From: Inia geoffrensis
Taxonomy: Eukaryota; Chordata; Mammalia; Artiodactyla; Iniidae
Direction of reading: 5' to 3'
DNA: 64,000 bases
Assembly (NCBI GenBank): GCA_036417435.1
Contig: CM070908.1
Span: 50,935,090-50,999,089, forward strand
Under the pieces are notes generated by a model, which was given only the letters and a program-made list of their open reading frames with translations, made no database searches and had not been told where the DNA came from. A program made the position numbers and the translations under genes. Positions 48,247 to 60,806 of this stretch are shown one piece after another (position 1 is the stretch's first letter; every line of letters starts with the position of its first letter).

Positions 48247-48312
48247 AAATGCTGGATGGATGGGTAGATGGATGGGTGGATGGGTGGATGGGTGGATGGG
48301 TGGATGGGTGGA
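48247..48312 (+). repeat. (GGAT/GGGT)n minisatellite-like tract
   Basis: Repeats of ggatgggt (8 bp, built from 4-bp units) from 'tggatggatgggtagatgg' to 'ggtggatgggtggagg'. Confidence 0.93.
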
Positions 48313-48425
48313 GGAGGAAGAAGGAAGAGAGGGCAGTGAAAGGAAGGGGATGGGGTGGGGGAGAAAAGGTAGAAGGAGAGGGGAGGAGGGGAGACTACCA
48401 AGAAAGCAAGGGGGAAAGGAAGGAC
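48312..48425 (+). repeat. Purine-rich (GA/GGA) tract
   Basis: About 110 bases that are overwhelmingly A and G on the plus strand (for example 'gaggaggaagaaggaagaga', 'ggagaaaaggtagaagg'). Low complexity; the 139-codon frame over it is compositional. Confidence 0.85.
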
Positions 48426-48756
48426 ACAGCTCTAAAGTTTCGGGAAGTGTAGACAAGCTGGCACAGTCCTCTAGCAAATCCAAGAACTCCCTTCCAATGC
48501 CTCTAGTCCGGAGCTGCTACTTCCACTCAAGGAATAAATGATATTTCCTCCTGTAGCCTGTGACCTTAGACCTTCAGCCTTAACTGTTAGTCAGAGGGAA
48601 TGGGATGTTTTAACTGCACATGAGACATCTCCAGGCACACAACAACCCCACATTTCTTACAGCCTCTAAATTAATCTGTATGTTCCTAGGAATGACAAAG
48701 CCCTACCTGAATGGGCTCTAGACTCGACCATGGAATATTTGCTTTCTGGTCGTCTT

Positions 48757-49490
48757 TCTTGTCTTTTTTTTGTAGTACAGTTGATTTACAGTATTTCAGG
48801 TGTACAGCAAAGTGATTCAGTTATACATACATATACATTCTTTTTCAGGTTCTTTTCCATTATAGGTCATTACAAGATACTGAATGTAGTTCCCTGTGCT
48901 ATACAGTAGGTCTTTGTTGTTTATCTATTTTATATATAGTAGTATATATAATGGTGTATCTGTTAATTCCAAATCCCTAATTTATCCTTCCCCCCACCTT
49001 TCCCCTTTGGCAATCATAATTTGTTTTCTATGTCTGTGAGTCTATTTCTGTTTTGTAAATAAGTTCACTTGTATCACTGTTTTAGGTTTCACATATAAGT
49101 GATATCATATGGTATTTGTCTTTCTGTGTCTGACTTCCTTCAGTTAGTATGATAATCTCTAGATCCATCCACGTTGCTGCAAATGACACTATTTCATCCT
49201 TTTTTATGGCTAAGTAATATTCCATTGTATATATATGTACCACATCTTCTTTATCCATTCATCTGTTCATGGACATTTAGGTTGCTTCCATGTCCTGGCT
49301 ATAGTGAATAATGCTGCTATGAACACTGGGTTGCATGTACCTTTTCAAATTATAGTTTTTGTCTTTTCTGGATATACACCCAGGAGTGGGATTGCCAGAT
49401 CATATGGTAAGTCTACTTTTAGTTTTCTAAGGAACCTCCACACTGTTCTCCATAGTGGCTGCATCAATTTACATTCCCACCAAAAGTGTA
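48757..49490 (-). mobile_element. 5'-truncated L1 3' end, inverted, sense to OSBPL10
   Basis: 'cagttgatttacagtatttc', 'tagttccctgtgctatacag', 'gatccatccacgttgctgca', 'gttctccatagtggctgcat' and 'acattcccacca' give the reverse complement of an L1 3' UTR and ORF2 end, truncated at about 49490. Confidence 0.88.
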
Positions 49491-49504
49491 TCTCCCGGTT
49501 AAGT

Positions 49505-49795
49505 CTTACTCTTTCTTCAGACTCAGCTTAGATGTTACTTTCACCAGGCAGCCTTCCACCATCTCCCAAAAAGGTCACAATCCCCATCACCCATAGGACA
49601 CATCATGGTTGTAATTAAGTGATGTGTTATGCTATTACTTGGTTCCTCTCTCTCGCCCTTATGAGCCTCTGAGCTCCATGAGGACAAGGACCATGGCTCT
49701 TTTGTTCACTGTGGCTTCTCTAGAATCTAGGACAAGGCCTGGGAAACTGCAGGCAAAAAATACTAGTGGAAAGAATGAGTGAATGAATAGATGAA
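49505..49795 (+). mobile_element. L2 3' end
   Basis: 'ttcaccaggcagccttccac', 'tgagctccatgaggacaagg', 'gaatctaggacaaggcctgg' and 'gagtgaatgaatag' are the L2 terminus. Confidence 0.75.
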
Positions 49796-51023
49796 GGGGA
49801 GCACCCAGGCATCTCTTAAGAGCTGGGAACAGCCATTCTCCTCCCTTCAGGCATGAAAAAAGACAAGGCAACCTGAGACTCATCCAGATGAATAAAAGGC
49901 CCAAACTCCATCTGAGTGACAGCCATGGGCTTTCAAAATTGACAAGGAAAGGAGGCACCGTGCCAGTTCTGGGGATGAACGGAGAAGGTTAACTGTTTTC
50001 CTGCCACATCTCGTCGGAAAACTGCAGTGGTCACGTGCCTCCCAGGTCTAGCTGATCGTGGTCATAGAGAGTGTTTAGCAGCAAAGAGTATAAACAGACC
50101 CACGCAAGTTCAAAGAGAAGGGGATCCCTTCATGGATATGGGATGGAGGTGCCTAGCATCTCCCAGAAAGGACCACTCTCTGTCCTGCAGTGATGCCACG
50201 GTCTCTCTTCTCCATCCCTCCGGTCTCTGTGGTCTCTGATGTCGGCACTTCTCTCTCTCATTTTACTTCCCTGAAAACTTCTTGCACTTGGACAAATCCC
50301 AGCAGAGGCCCTGGAGTCACATCGACCCCATCTCACAGGTCTGATTTCAAATTTGAGAGAAAGTGAATATGACAGGCTGGTCATGGGTCAGATGCGTGCC
50401 CTGGTCCAGTCAGCTGACACCAGGGACGTGAAGAATGGTGTCATGTGATACCACAGCCCTGCACACACAGACCAACCCCTTCACGATGGGGTTTCCCCTC
50501 CACCCACTTCTCTATGACTGTGATTTTAACCTGATAGAGGATTCTGACATGCGTGAGATACAAGGATGCACACTCTTTACAAATACCTTAAAAACTCATT
50601 TCACAGGAAGACGTATGTCTCAGCTGGAACATCAGTCAACGCTTTCATCCAAAACACTTAGTTCAGTGGTGAGGTGTTTCCCTAAACATGAATGCCACGC
50701 TTGCACGGCCTCCTGTCCGAGGGTTCTAGAAGTTTACTAACTTCTTATAAATGTGTATGATAAACACCCAACTCTAACCGAGCTCAAACCCCCCCACCGC
50801 TCTCTTATCTGTGATACTACCTCATAACGCAAGGTCAATAGGGTCCCACAGGCTAAAGGGGGCTTAAGAAGAGACAGGGACTCAGTCCCCTATCCTCTCT
50901 CAGCTCACACCTCTCCTGAGACTTTCCAACATCTAGACGACAACCCCCAAGCTGTGTTACCTATCAGGTTCACAGGTCTAATGCCACCCTTAACTTTGTG
51001 AAAATTAAAATTAGCACCAAGGA
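49796..51023. other. Unique intronic sequence
   Basis: No gene or named repeat recognised. Confidence 0.3.
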
Positions 51024-51033
51024 GCTCTGGGCT

Positions 51034-51252
51034 TTTTTTTGTTTGTTTGTTTGTTTTTTGCGGTACGCGGGCCTCTCACTGTTGTGGCCTCTCCCGCCAC
51101 GGAGCACAGGCTCCAGACGTGCAGGCTCAGCGGCCATGGCTCACGGGCACAGCCGCTCCACGGCATGTGGGATCTTCCCGGACCGGGGCATGAACCCGTG
51201 TCCCCTGTACCGGCAGGCGGACTCTCAACCACTGCACCACCAGGGAAGCCCC
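51034..51252 (-). mobile_element. CHR SINE (short type), inverted
   Basis: A T/G-rich tail (gtttgtttgtttgtttttt), 'gcggtacgcgggcctctcac' to 'caccaccagggaagcccc'. TSD gctctggg at 51024-51031 and 51253-51260, extended through the T run. Confidence 0.9.
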
Positions 51253-51529
51253 GCTCTGGGTTTTTTGACATTAGCCAACGCTCCCTCAAGAGCCCTCTGG
51301 AGTTTCCCCTATGCAGCTGTGATGAAAACAGTTCTCTTTTTCATGGGAATAAATTCTTCTCTTCCCATCACCCAACCTGAGACAGAAAAAGAAAATGTCT
51401 GGCCCTGGCAATGACTTTGGAAAGTACAGGATCTGAAAACAGAACTAGGTATAATTCTCACAGGTGTCTTGTGTTATCATGCCCCTGTCTTCTCGTGAAT
51501 ATTCTACCTCCTCGGCCAGCCCTGAGCCC

Positions 51530-51800
51530 CTTGACTTTATCTAGGTTACATCTTACCTGGAAATCCTTTCCTCCTCACCCCTCACGGTCAAGTCCTACTA
51601 GGCTTCCAACGCCCAGCTCCTGAAGTTCTGTGCTCCCAGGCAGAAGTCACCAGTCACCACACCTCCAGCCCCTCCAACCCCCGATGAGTGCTCACCTTTT
51701 TTCTTTTAAGTTCTTGAGGTCAGGGGAGCAGCCCCACGCCCGTGTGCCCCTAGCACCTGGCTGGGAGTACTAGTTTTCAATGATGTTCTCACTAGATGCA
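51530..51800 (+). mobile_element. Diverged L2-like fragment
   Basis: 'catcttacctggaaatcctt', 'ttcttgaggtcaggggagca', 'gtgcccctagcacctggctg' resemble the L2 3' region. Weak. Confidence 0.4.
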
Positions 51801-52296
51801 TTCCTAGGCTTTGGGCCACTGTTTCAGGTTCCAGGTTTGTTCTTTCCCAGTGAAAATGCTCTGCTTCCATTGTTATATTTGTGTCAGCAGTTGGGGCCGC
51901 CTAACGTGGGCTAAGCCGGGCATTTACAGAAGAAAAAATGCATTTTCTCCTTCAATTCAGAAAATACTTAGAAATGACTGTTTCCCCTTAGGCCCGCCTG
52001 TGTCCTGTTAATTCACCAGCTCTAACCTAACCTTTTAGAAAATGTATACTATTAGAGACTCTTCCAGATACTGTCTCCTGTTTCCCAAATGCAAAAGAAA
52101 CACAGGCTGTAATTCTTTCCACAACTACAATGTAAATACATATTTCACCCCAGGGATAAATTGGCTTTATCTTCATGTAAATTTAGTAGCAATAAACGGT
52201 AACCCTCAGCAAGAGGAAATATTCATGTTTCTGAGTGTGTGTGTTACCCTCCACCCTACTCCAAAGCATCAAAAAAAACAAAGAATTGGGAATTCC

Positions 52297-52415
52297 CAGG
52301 CGGTCCAAGCGGTTAGGACTCGGCACTTCCACTGCTGGGGACCCGGGTTCGATCCCTGGTCAGGGAACTAGGATGCCACAAGCAGAGCAGCATGGCCAAA
52401 CAAACAAACAAAAAC
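52297..52415 (+). mobile_element. Diverged CHR-family tRNA SINE, short
   Basis: 'gggaattcccaggcggtcca', 'gcggttaggactcggcactt', 'acccgggttcgatccctggt', then (caaa)n. Same minor family as 16527-16661. The B-box-like 'gggttcgatccctgg' is retained. No certain TSD. Confidence 0.75.
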
Positions 52416-52660
52416 TACTTATCTAAAGTAGAGCCATTCCTATAGTAAAAGTTTAAAGTATTGCTTCAAACTGACATACATGCTAGATTTTAATAGAGCT
52501 GCATTTATTTGGGGAACAATTTCCTTTGAGATTCGCTAATCTGAAGAACAAAGACCATTTTTACCCTCTCCAGTGCTGCCCCCTGCTGACAAAGGGATGC
52601 ACACCTTTGCCGGACACTGCTGCCCACCCCTGAAAATGGCGGCTGCAACAAAATAAGCCC

Positions 52661-55339
52661 GATATCACTTATATGTGGAACTTAAAATATGACACAGTGA
52701 CAAACCCACAGCCAACATCATTCTCAGTGGTGAAAAACTGAAACCATTTCCACTAAGATCAGGAACGAGACAAGGTTGCCAACTCTCACCGCTATTTTTC
52801 AACACAGTTTTGGAAGCTTCAGCCACAGCAGTCAGAGAAGAAAAATAAATAAATAAAAGGAATCCAAATCGGAAAAGAAGAAGTAAAGCTGCCACTGTTT
52901 GCAGATGACATGATACCATACATAGAGAATCCTAAATATGCTACCAGAAAACTACTAGAGCTAATCAATGAATTTGGTAACGTAGCAGGATACAAAACTA
53001 ATGCACAGAAATCTCTTGCATTCCTATACACTAATGATGAAAAATCTGAAAGAGAAATTAAGGAAACACTCCCATTTACCATTGCAACAAAAAGAATAAA
53101 ATACCTAGGAATGAACCCACCTAAGGAGACAAAGGACCTGTATGCAGAAAACTATAAGACACTGATAAAAGGAATTAAAGATGATACAAATAGATGGAGA
53201 GATATAGCATGGTCTTGGATTGGAAGAATCAACGTTGTGAAAATGACTCTACTACCCAAAGCAATCTACAGATTCAATGCAGTCCCTATCAAACAACCAC
53301 TGGCATTTTCACAGAACTAGAAAAAAATTCACAATTTGTATGGAAACACAAAAGAACCCAAATAGCCAAAGCAATATTGAGAACAAAAAATGGAGCTGGA
53401 GGAATCAGACTCCCTGACTTCAGACTATACTACAAAGCTACAGTAATCAAGACAGCATGGTACTGGCACAAAAACAGAAATACAGATCAATGGAACAGGA
53501 CAGAAAGCCCAGAGATAAACCCATGCACATATGGTCACCTTATTTTTGATAAAGGAGGCAAGAATATACAATGGAGAAAAGACAGCCTCTTCAATAAGTG
53601 GTGCTGGGAAAACTGGACAGCTACATATAAAAGAATGAAATTAGAACACTCCCTAACACCATACACAAAATAAACTCAAAATGGATTGAAGATCTAAATG
53701 TAAGGCCAGACATTATCAAACCCTTAGAGGAAAACATAGGCAGAACACTCTATGACATAAATCACAGCAAGATCCTTTTTGACCCACCTCCTAGAGAAAT
53801 GGAAATAAAAACAAAAATAAACAAATGGGACTTAATGAAAATTAAAAGCTTTTGCACAACAAAGGAAACCATAAATAAGATGAAAAGACAACCCTCAGAA
53901 TGGGAGAACATATTTGCAAATGAAGCAACTGACAAAGGATTAATCTCCAAAATATACAGGCAGCTCATGCAGCTTAATATCAAAAAAACCCAAACAACCC
54001 AATCCAAAACTGGGCAGAAGACCTAAATAGACATTTCTCCAACGAAGATATACAGACTGCCAACAAACACATGAAAGGATGCTCAACATCACTAATCATT
54101 AGAGAAATGCAAATCAAAACTACAATGAGGTATCAACTCACACCAGTAAGAATGGCCATCATCAAAAAACCTATGAACAATAAATGCTGGAGAGGGTGTG
54201 GAGAAAAGGACACCCTCTTGCACTGTTGGTGGGAATGTAAATTGATACAGCCACTGTGGAGAACAGTATGGAGGTCCCTTAAAAAACTATAAATAGAACT
54301 ACCATACGACCCAGCAATCCCACTACTGGGCATATACCCTGAGAAAACCATAATTCAAAAAGAGTCATGTACCACAATGTTCATTGCAGCTCTATTTACA
54401 ACAGCCATGACATGGAATCAACCTAAATGTCCATTGACAGATGAATAGATAAAGAAGATTTGGCACATATATGCAATGGAATATTACTCAGCCATAAAAG
54501 GAAACGAAATTGAGTTATGTGTAGTGAAGGTGGAAGGACTTAGAGACTGTCATACAGAGTGAAGTAAGTCAGAAAGAGAAAAACAAATAATGCAAGCTAA
54601 CACATATATATGGAATCTAAAAAAAAAAAAAAAATGTCTTGAAGAACCTAGGGGCAGGACAGGAATAAAGACGCAGACGTAGAGAATGGACTTGAGGACA
54701 CGGGGAGAGGGAAGGGTAAGCTGGGACAAAGTGAGAGAGTGGCATGGACATATATACACTACCAAACGTAAAACAGATAGCTAGTAGGAAGTAGCCACAT
54801 AGCACAGGGAGATCAGCTCAGTGCTTTGTGACCACCTAGAGGGGTGGGATAGGGAGGGTGGGAGGGAGAAGCAAGAGGGAGGAGATATGGGGATATATGT
54901 ATATGTATAGCTGATTCACTTTGTTTTACGGAGGAACTAACACACCATTGTGGAGCAATTATACTCCAATAAAGATGTTAAAAAAAAAATACGACACAAA
55001 TGAACATATCTACAAAACAGAAACAGACTCACAGACAGAGAACAGAGTTGTGGTTGCCAAGGACGAGGGGGTTGGGGGAAGGATGAAGTGAGAATTTGGG
55101 GTTAGCAGAGGTAAGCTTTTATATATGGAATGGATAAACAACAAGGTCCTACTGTGTAGCACAAGGAACTATATTCAATATCTTATGATAAACCATAATG
55201 GAAAAGAATATTAAAAAAGAATATATATATATGTATAACTGAATCATTTTGCTGTAAAGCAGAGATTAACAACATGTAAATCAACTCTACTTCAATTTTA
55301 AAAAAACACAAATAATACTGATAAGCAAAAAATAATAAT
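52661..55339 (+). mobile_element. Older L1 3' end, split by a younger L1
   Basis: The left 36 bases (52661-52696, 'gatatcacttatatgtggaa') and the right part (54986-55339, 'aaatgaacatatctac...' to the A-rich tail) are consecutive L1 3' UTR, separated by the insertion at 52697-54985. The outer TSD aataagccc lies at 52652-52660 and 55340-55348. Confidence 0.9.
52697..54985 (+). mobile_element. Younger 5'-truncated L1 nested in the older L1
   Basis: About 2.29 kb from within the reverse transcriptase domain (A-N-I-I-L-S-G, then F-A-D-D-M at about 52898-52912) through the ORF2 C-terminus (C-W-R-G-C-G-E-K at about 54180-54210) and the 3' UTR to 'ccaataaagatgtt' and poly(A). TSD aaaatatgacaca (52684-52696) and aaaatacgacaca (54986-54998) consists of L1 3' UTR of the host element. 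ORF2 is broken by several frameshifts, including an aataaataaataaa-type insertion near 52840. Confidence 0.94.
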
Positions 55340-55348
55340 AATAAGCCC

Positions 55349-56320
55349 ACTGGCCTACTGGGTACCAAGCCCCATGGAGAAGAAGAAAGGGGCAAGAGAC
55401 ACAGCTCCTTCAGGATTCTAAGAATGAACAGAGAAGACAAAACATGTACATACAAAACCATCAAAACAGTATAAAACTATACTGTTAAGTTATAGAGTAA
55501 GGGCTGTCCAGACGAACAAGATTCTGGGAAGGGTGAGGTCGATGAAGACAAAGGCCCCATATAGACTAGTGGTTCCCAATCTTTCACACTAAGGAACCCC
55601 ACCTCACTCTGCATGGACTTCTTGCACATAAGGAGACCAGAGTACCCAGCAAACGTTCATCTATATCCAGCCAAGAGCAAAGAAACGTAGATAAGTGCTT
55701 GGCTCCAGTTAGGGAATTTTACAATGATGAAAAGAGCTCACAGATCCCCTAAGAGAGAAGGTTCTAGAATCCATGAACCCTAAGATGCTTTCTCAGTGGG
55801 CTTCTCAGGAGGTCTGGTGCCTACAAAATGGATTCAGTGACAGGGTTATTTATGCCTGCGAGCATTTTGCTCCTGAGGAAAGAGTCCTTAGCTTCCATGA
55901 GACCCTCAAAGGCACTTGTGGCCAATAGTAAATCAATCAACAAACAAACAAAACTAAAATCTGTAGGCCTATGATGTCAGGCTAAGAACTCCCGGTTCAG
56001 ATAACGTGAAGGGTACAGAGAGCAATTCCAGGGGAGATGCCATGCTCTCCGGTTCCTATCCTGAGAGGCATCCATTCAGATTTAAATTGAAGAAAAAATA
56101 TCTATTCTTTTTTTTTTTAAGTAAAAAAGAAATGTATCTTTGCCTTTGTTTTTCTCAAAAAAAAAAAAAAAAAATCTATTCTTCCTTTCCAAACTAACTC
56201 CAGCAAACTCTTATACCCCACATCACCTCAACAATTTGCCTACTAAAAATTGGCACTTGCCATCTGCCTCTACAAGGATTAAGTCACAAGCCGCTACAGG
56301 CTCTGACCTTCAACACACCC
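55349..56320. other. Unassigned intronic sequence
   Basis: No gene seen. 55565-55800 opens with 'tagtggttcccaatctttca', a weak likeness to a Charlie-type DNA element. A and T runs occur near 56108-56175. Confidence 0.3.
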
Positions 56321-56706
56321 TGAAAGGAGTTCAGAGTGGAGATCAGGAATAAGGCCCTCTGTATGCTGGGAAAAACTGGCAGAACAGGTCTTCAGATAGA
56401 TATTTTCAGGGGAAGATTTTATGAGCCCAATTCTGGCATCTCCCTATACCTAGAAAAGCGCTAAAATCATTAACGGCCAACAACTGGTCCTCGTGCCTAG
56501 CAGCAACCTTCTGCCACAATGGGGTGTTTGATTGCACGTACCCACCCTTCACTAAAATTATGTATAATACTGACCTTCCCCCCTACCTCTTTGGAGCAGT
56601 TCCTCAGAGCTATCTAAAATGTTGTCTTCCAGACTATAGTCCTCATTTTGCCCCAAATAAAACTTAACTCACAGCTCTCACGTTGTTCATTTTTTTTCAG
56701 TCGACA
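56321..56706 (+). mobile_element. Solo LTR of an endogenous retrovirus (ERV1-like)
   Basis: It begins TGAAAGGAGT and ends with gtcgaca, giving TG...CA ends. Inside are 'tttggagcagttcctcagag', 'agtcctcattttgccccaaa' and an AATAAA signal in 'caaataaaacttaactcac', a typical U3-R-U5 order with U5 ending in 'ttcagtcgaca'. No internal viral genes adjoin it. The TSD is not clear, so the 5' border is tentative. Confidence 0.7.
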
Positions 56707-57059
56707 AATTTTAAAGATTGAAAAGAAAAAAATGGCAACCACAACAGACCATAACTCTTAAGCATTTATCCTGTGTGGTCAGTTCTCCTTGGCAAACAGG
56801 TCAGCCTCTGTTTACAAGGCTGGTTTGAGAAACAGGAGTTTATCATCTGACACTTGCTATGTCACAACCTATAGAAACTGATCAGCTGAAGACCCTGCAG
56901 GCACTAATCTGAGCTCAGGGCATGGAAAGTTAATAATACGTAAATAAAAAGGCGTACAAGTTCCTACCCAGTGAATCTGCTTATTGGTGGAGAAAGCGCC
57001 TTCCCCAACACATCCACTCCGGAAAGCAGCAGAACTAATTAGGGTCTAAGCGTACAGAC

Positions 57060-57195
57060 TCAGGACCATTTACTAAGTGTGACCTTGGGTATGTGCTTTA
57101 CTCGTTTCTGGGCCTCAGGTTCCTCACCTGTAATATGGGGCTCATAACAGTTCTCACGGCAGAGGCATGTGTGAGGGGTGAATTAATCCATAACC
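57060..57195 (+). mobile_element. MIR SINE fragment
   Basis: 'gtgaccttgggtatgtgctt', 'gcctcaggttcctcacctgt', 'aatatggggctcataacagt' form the MIR core. Confidence 0.7.
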
Positions 57196-57544
57196 TGACA
57201 TAGCATCACACAAGTGTTTGCAGCTGCTTCTGTTTCCACTCCTGCTATAACTACCACGACTGTTATTCTGCAGGTTAAATTAGATTGCGTGTAACAAGCT
57301 GAAAACAGTGATAGGCAAATAGGAAACACGGGAACACGTCAGCAGCCATGGTGATGGTGACCACCAGTGAAAAATAAACACAGATATGGAATCTTTCTAT
57401 CCTGTGGTTTATCACCAGACCATCATGAAACCTGTTTCAAAAGCAATACAGTCAATGTCAAACACATTACACGTCTGTTGCAGAACCATTTCCTTCCCTA
57501 CTGGAGTTGACTTCCCTGTTCTTAAAAAATAACCTCACCAAATC

Positions 57545-57890
57545 GACCGCAGTCGGGTCCCATTATTCACTGTAGTTACATTCCATGAAGTGGCCATGGA
57601 TGCTTGATTATGGAATACTGTACCATCACTGCTAAGGGAAATACAGCATGAGGGTCCCGTGAGCCTACAGTGGCATTCTGGTCCACCGCTAGGTTTGTCT
57701 GCCAAGGTCCTTGTGAAACAAGTTAGTTTCAATTAGCATCAAAGCCCAGTTTTTCCATGTAATCCTTTTCTTGTAGAACACTTAGCAGGTATAGTTGATT
57801 CTCATTATTTGCAGTAATATGCTCTACAGAGTCACCATGAACAGTGAGTTAGCAAATGCTGAGCCGTTATTCCTAGGATGTGTGTATGTG
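57545..57890 (+). repeat. Two related diverged repeat copies side by side
   Basis: 57560-57660 ('cattattcactgtagttaca', 'ggaatactgtaccatcactg') and 57795-57880 ('cattatttgcagtaatatgc', 'aatgctgagccgttattcct') align with each other as copies of one old element, probably a DNA transposon or MITE whose name I cannot assign. Confidence 0.5.
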
Positions 57891-58389
57891 TGCATCTGTG
57901 TGTGAGTACTATTTAAATAAATTATAGAGGAATTTGGGCATTTTTAAGTAAATATATAATTTATTTTAAAATACATAAATAGGATATAAATGGAATAAAT
58001 ACATTAAGTGAAAAAGACCATATGTTTTCTGTAATAAATGTATGAACAATATCTATGCAAATTGACCAAGACGAGGAAATGTTACAAAACCATTAAAATG
58101 GGCTTCTTTTCTTTAAATTTGCTTTCACATTATTATAATTTTTTTCTCCCCAAGAAAAAGATGATTCTGGAATAAATTTTAAGGTTGTCTAGGGATCAGC
58201 CTATCTCTAGATTGCAGAGATCTCAGCAATCTAACCCTGGCAGGGTTACAGAAATTATTTTGTTAGATCATCAACGTGCACCAAAAAACACTGAAAGAAG
58301 TTATTGCACCAAGTTTTATCCTATAAAGGGATCGCTTGCCACAATGTTATTTAATAGAAGATAACTTTTATTGATGTGAAACAAATGTC
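57891..58389. other. AT-rich unassigned sequence
   Basis: Strongly AT-rich, with short tt/aa runs. Nothing recognised. Confidence 0.3.
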
Positions 58390-59585
58390 AAAACAGGCAT
58401 TAAAGAAATGATAGAAGAAAACTCAAAATGGCTTAAAGACTGAAACATAAGACATGATACCATAAAACTCCTAGAAGAGATCATAGGCAAAACATTCTCT
58501 GACATAAATCACACCAATGTTTTCTTAGATCAGTCTCCCAAGGCAATAGAAATAAAAACAAAAAGAAACAAATGGGACCTGATCAAACTTACAAGCTTTT
58601 GCATAGCAAAGGAAACCATAAACAAAACGAAAAGACAACCTACAGAATGGGAGAAAATATTTGCAAACAATGCAACCACCAAGGGCTCAACTTCCAAAAT
58701 ATACGAAACAGCTCATACAACTCAACAACAAAAAACAAACAACCCAATCAAAAAATTGGCAGAAGACTTAAATAAACATTTCTCCAAAGAAGAAATACAA
58801 ATGGCCAATAGGCACATGAAAAGATGTTCAACGTTGCTAATTATTAGAGAAATGCAAATCAAAACTACAGTGAGGTACCACCTCACACCAGTCAGGATGG
58901 CCATCATTAAAAACTCTACAAACAGCAAATGCTGGAGGAGATGTGGAGAAAAGGGAACCCTACTACACTGTTGGTGGGACTGTTAGTTGGTATAGCCACT
59001 ACGGAGAACAATATGGAGGTTCCTCAGAAAACTAAAAGTAGAATTACCCATATGATCCAGCAATCCCACTCTGGGGCATAAATGCAGACAAAACCCTAAT
59101 TCAAAAAGATACATGCACCCCCATGTTCATAGCAGCGCTATTCACAATAGCCAAGACATGGAAACAACCTAAACATCCGTCAACAAATGAATGGATAAAG
59201 AAGATGTGGTATATATATATATATATACAACGGAATATTACTCAGCCATAAAAAAGAACAGAATAATGCCATTTGCAGCAACATGGATACAACTAGAGAT
59301 TATCATACCAAGTGAAGTAAGTCAGAAAGAGAACAACAAATGCCGTATTTGTCAAATACCATAGCAGATATACACTATTATGTATAGAATGGATAAACAA
59401 CAAGGTCCTACTGTATAGCACAGAGAACTATATTCAATATCCTATGATAAACCAAAGTGGAAAAGAATATAAAAAGAAATGTGTATATATATATATATAA
59501 AAACTGAATCACTTTGCTGTAGAGCAGAAATTAGCACATTGTAAATCAACTATATTTCAATTTAAAAAATAATTTAAAAAAAAAA
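58390..59585 (+). mobile_element. 5'-truncated L1 (ORF2 C-terminus and 3' UTR)
   Basis: Starts 'actcaaaatggcttaaagac' in ORF2, continues 'acaagcttttgcatagcaaa', 'cactgttggtgggactgtta', 'atggatacaactagagatta' and the 3' UTR to 'gtaaatcaactatatttcaa' and poly(A). Frames are broken. A (TA)n run lies at 59207-59228. TSD not resolved. Confidence 0.88.
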
Positions 59586-59869
59586 GATAAACAATGATTT
59601 TCCTCAATTCTTAATTCCACTCAGCCCTTTGCCTGGTTCCACCTGCTGGTGACAGGAATGCATATAATTTTTAATCTTGTTTTGCAAACTTGGGGTGAGG
59701 GGGAGAAAGAAAGTTGGAAGAAAAAGAAATCTGAAAAATTAAAAATTGTGCATAATCCAAAAAGTATACTATATTTAATGACTCATTTGCCCCCTTTCTT
59801 TAACATTTATAAGAAAACAAAAAAGAAAAAAATACTTCATTTAAAAATGGATTTAGAGAACTATAAAAT

Positions 59870-60030
59870 CATAGTATAGACATTGAAAAAATTTGGAAAA
59901 TACAGAAAAGCATGAAGAAGAAAATAAAATTCACATATAAACCCATTAATCCAGAGAAAAACCATGTTGGTGTATTTCCTCCCAGTATCTTTGAATATAG
60001 TCTTAACGAAATATTGTCAGATGTACTTTC
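59870..60030 (+). mobile_element. Old L1 (L1M-type) fragment
   Basis: 'aaaacatttggaaaa'-like A-rich sequence and 'ttggtgtatttcctcccagt' resemble an old L1 3' region. Weak. Confidence 0.35.
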
Positions 60031-60793
60031 ATATCCTATAAATTGTGGGCCTAAAAGGTCCCATCAATGGATTCAGTGGAAGGTACCCAAGGGGGAGTGA
60101 TGGGTGGGACGGGGTAGACACCACAAAGGGGTCATTCTTCAGGTCTTATCTGAGTCTCCCATGAGACAGTGGTGTAGTCAGGCTTTACTGTAAGAGAAAC
60201 GGATCCTGAAACTACAAAACACAGCTTCGAAGTCTGAACTGTAGACCCCTCCCATAGGCTACAGGGCAGAGAGGACCAGGGGGATGATGAGCCCTGCAGG
60301 GCAACAGGCCAAGAACCTAGCACCTGCCGGTGGGAGGAGAGGTGGGGCCAAGTTGACAGGCAGCAGCACCACCCGAAGGGATGCTGCTTCAGGAAGGATG
60401 CTACGAGGGAATGGGCCCAGTCGGATGGATGAGGATGCGGCCAAGGGTCAGGGGTTGGCAGCACCGTGGGGAACTGAAGCCAGGTCATGTCTAGGAGGAT
60501 CATCGGGCACTGGCTGAACCAAAAGCACAAGCTAGGAGAGACTAAGACACTCTGGAAGGTTCCTTCCTCCCTCCCAGAGTAGAGGCCCATGAGATGGCTG
60601 GACCAGTCACCAAAAATAGAGTGCTTTTTCCTTGGAATCTGAGTAGAAGGGTATATAAATTTGCGACTCTTAAATCTCTGTGCCATAGTCATATACCTTA
60701 TTAATCTTTTATTAAATTGGAATCATGAGATACATTTTTACTACTGATTTTCTTTTGCTTATGAATACTTCACTACAATATTAAATATTTTTA
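60031..60793. other. Unassigned sequence with the longest non-repeat open frame
   Basis: The minus frame 60132-60692 (186 codons) begins at an ATG and overlays a GC-richer block. Its translation is rich in S, P, W, L and resembles no family I know. There are no splice signals tied to it and no obvious promoter on the minus strand. A tatataaat run lies on the opposite side at 60651-60660. It could be a decayed LTR or simple chance. Confidence 0.25.
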
Positions 60794-60806
60794 AAAACAT
60801 AAGCTT

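Noticed and set aside
48122..48541. 139-codon frame with G/W/M repeats
   Set aside because: It is a translation of the ggatgggt and GA tracts.
56321..56706. Possible adjoining provirus
   Set aside because: No gag, pol or env-like sequence lies on either side; it is a solo LTR.
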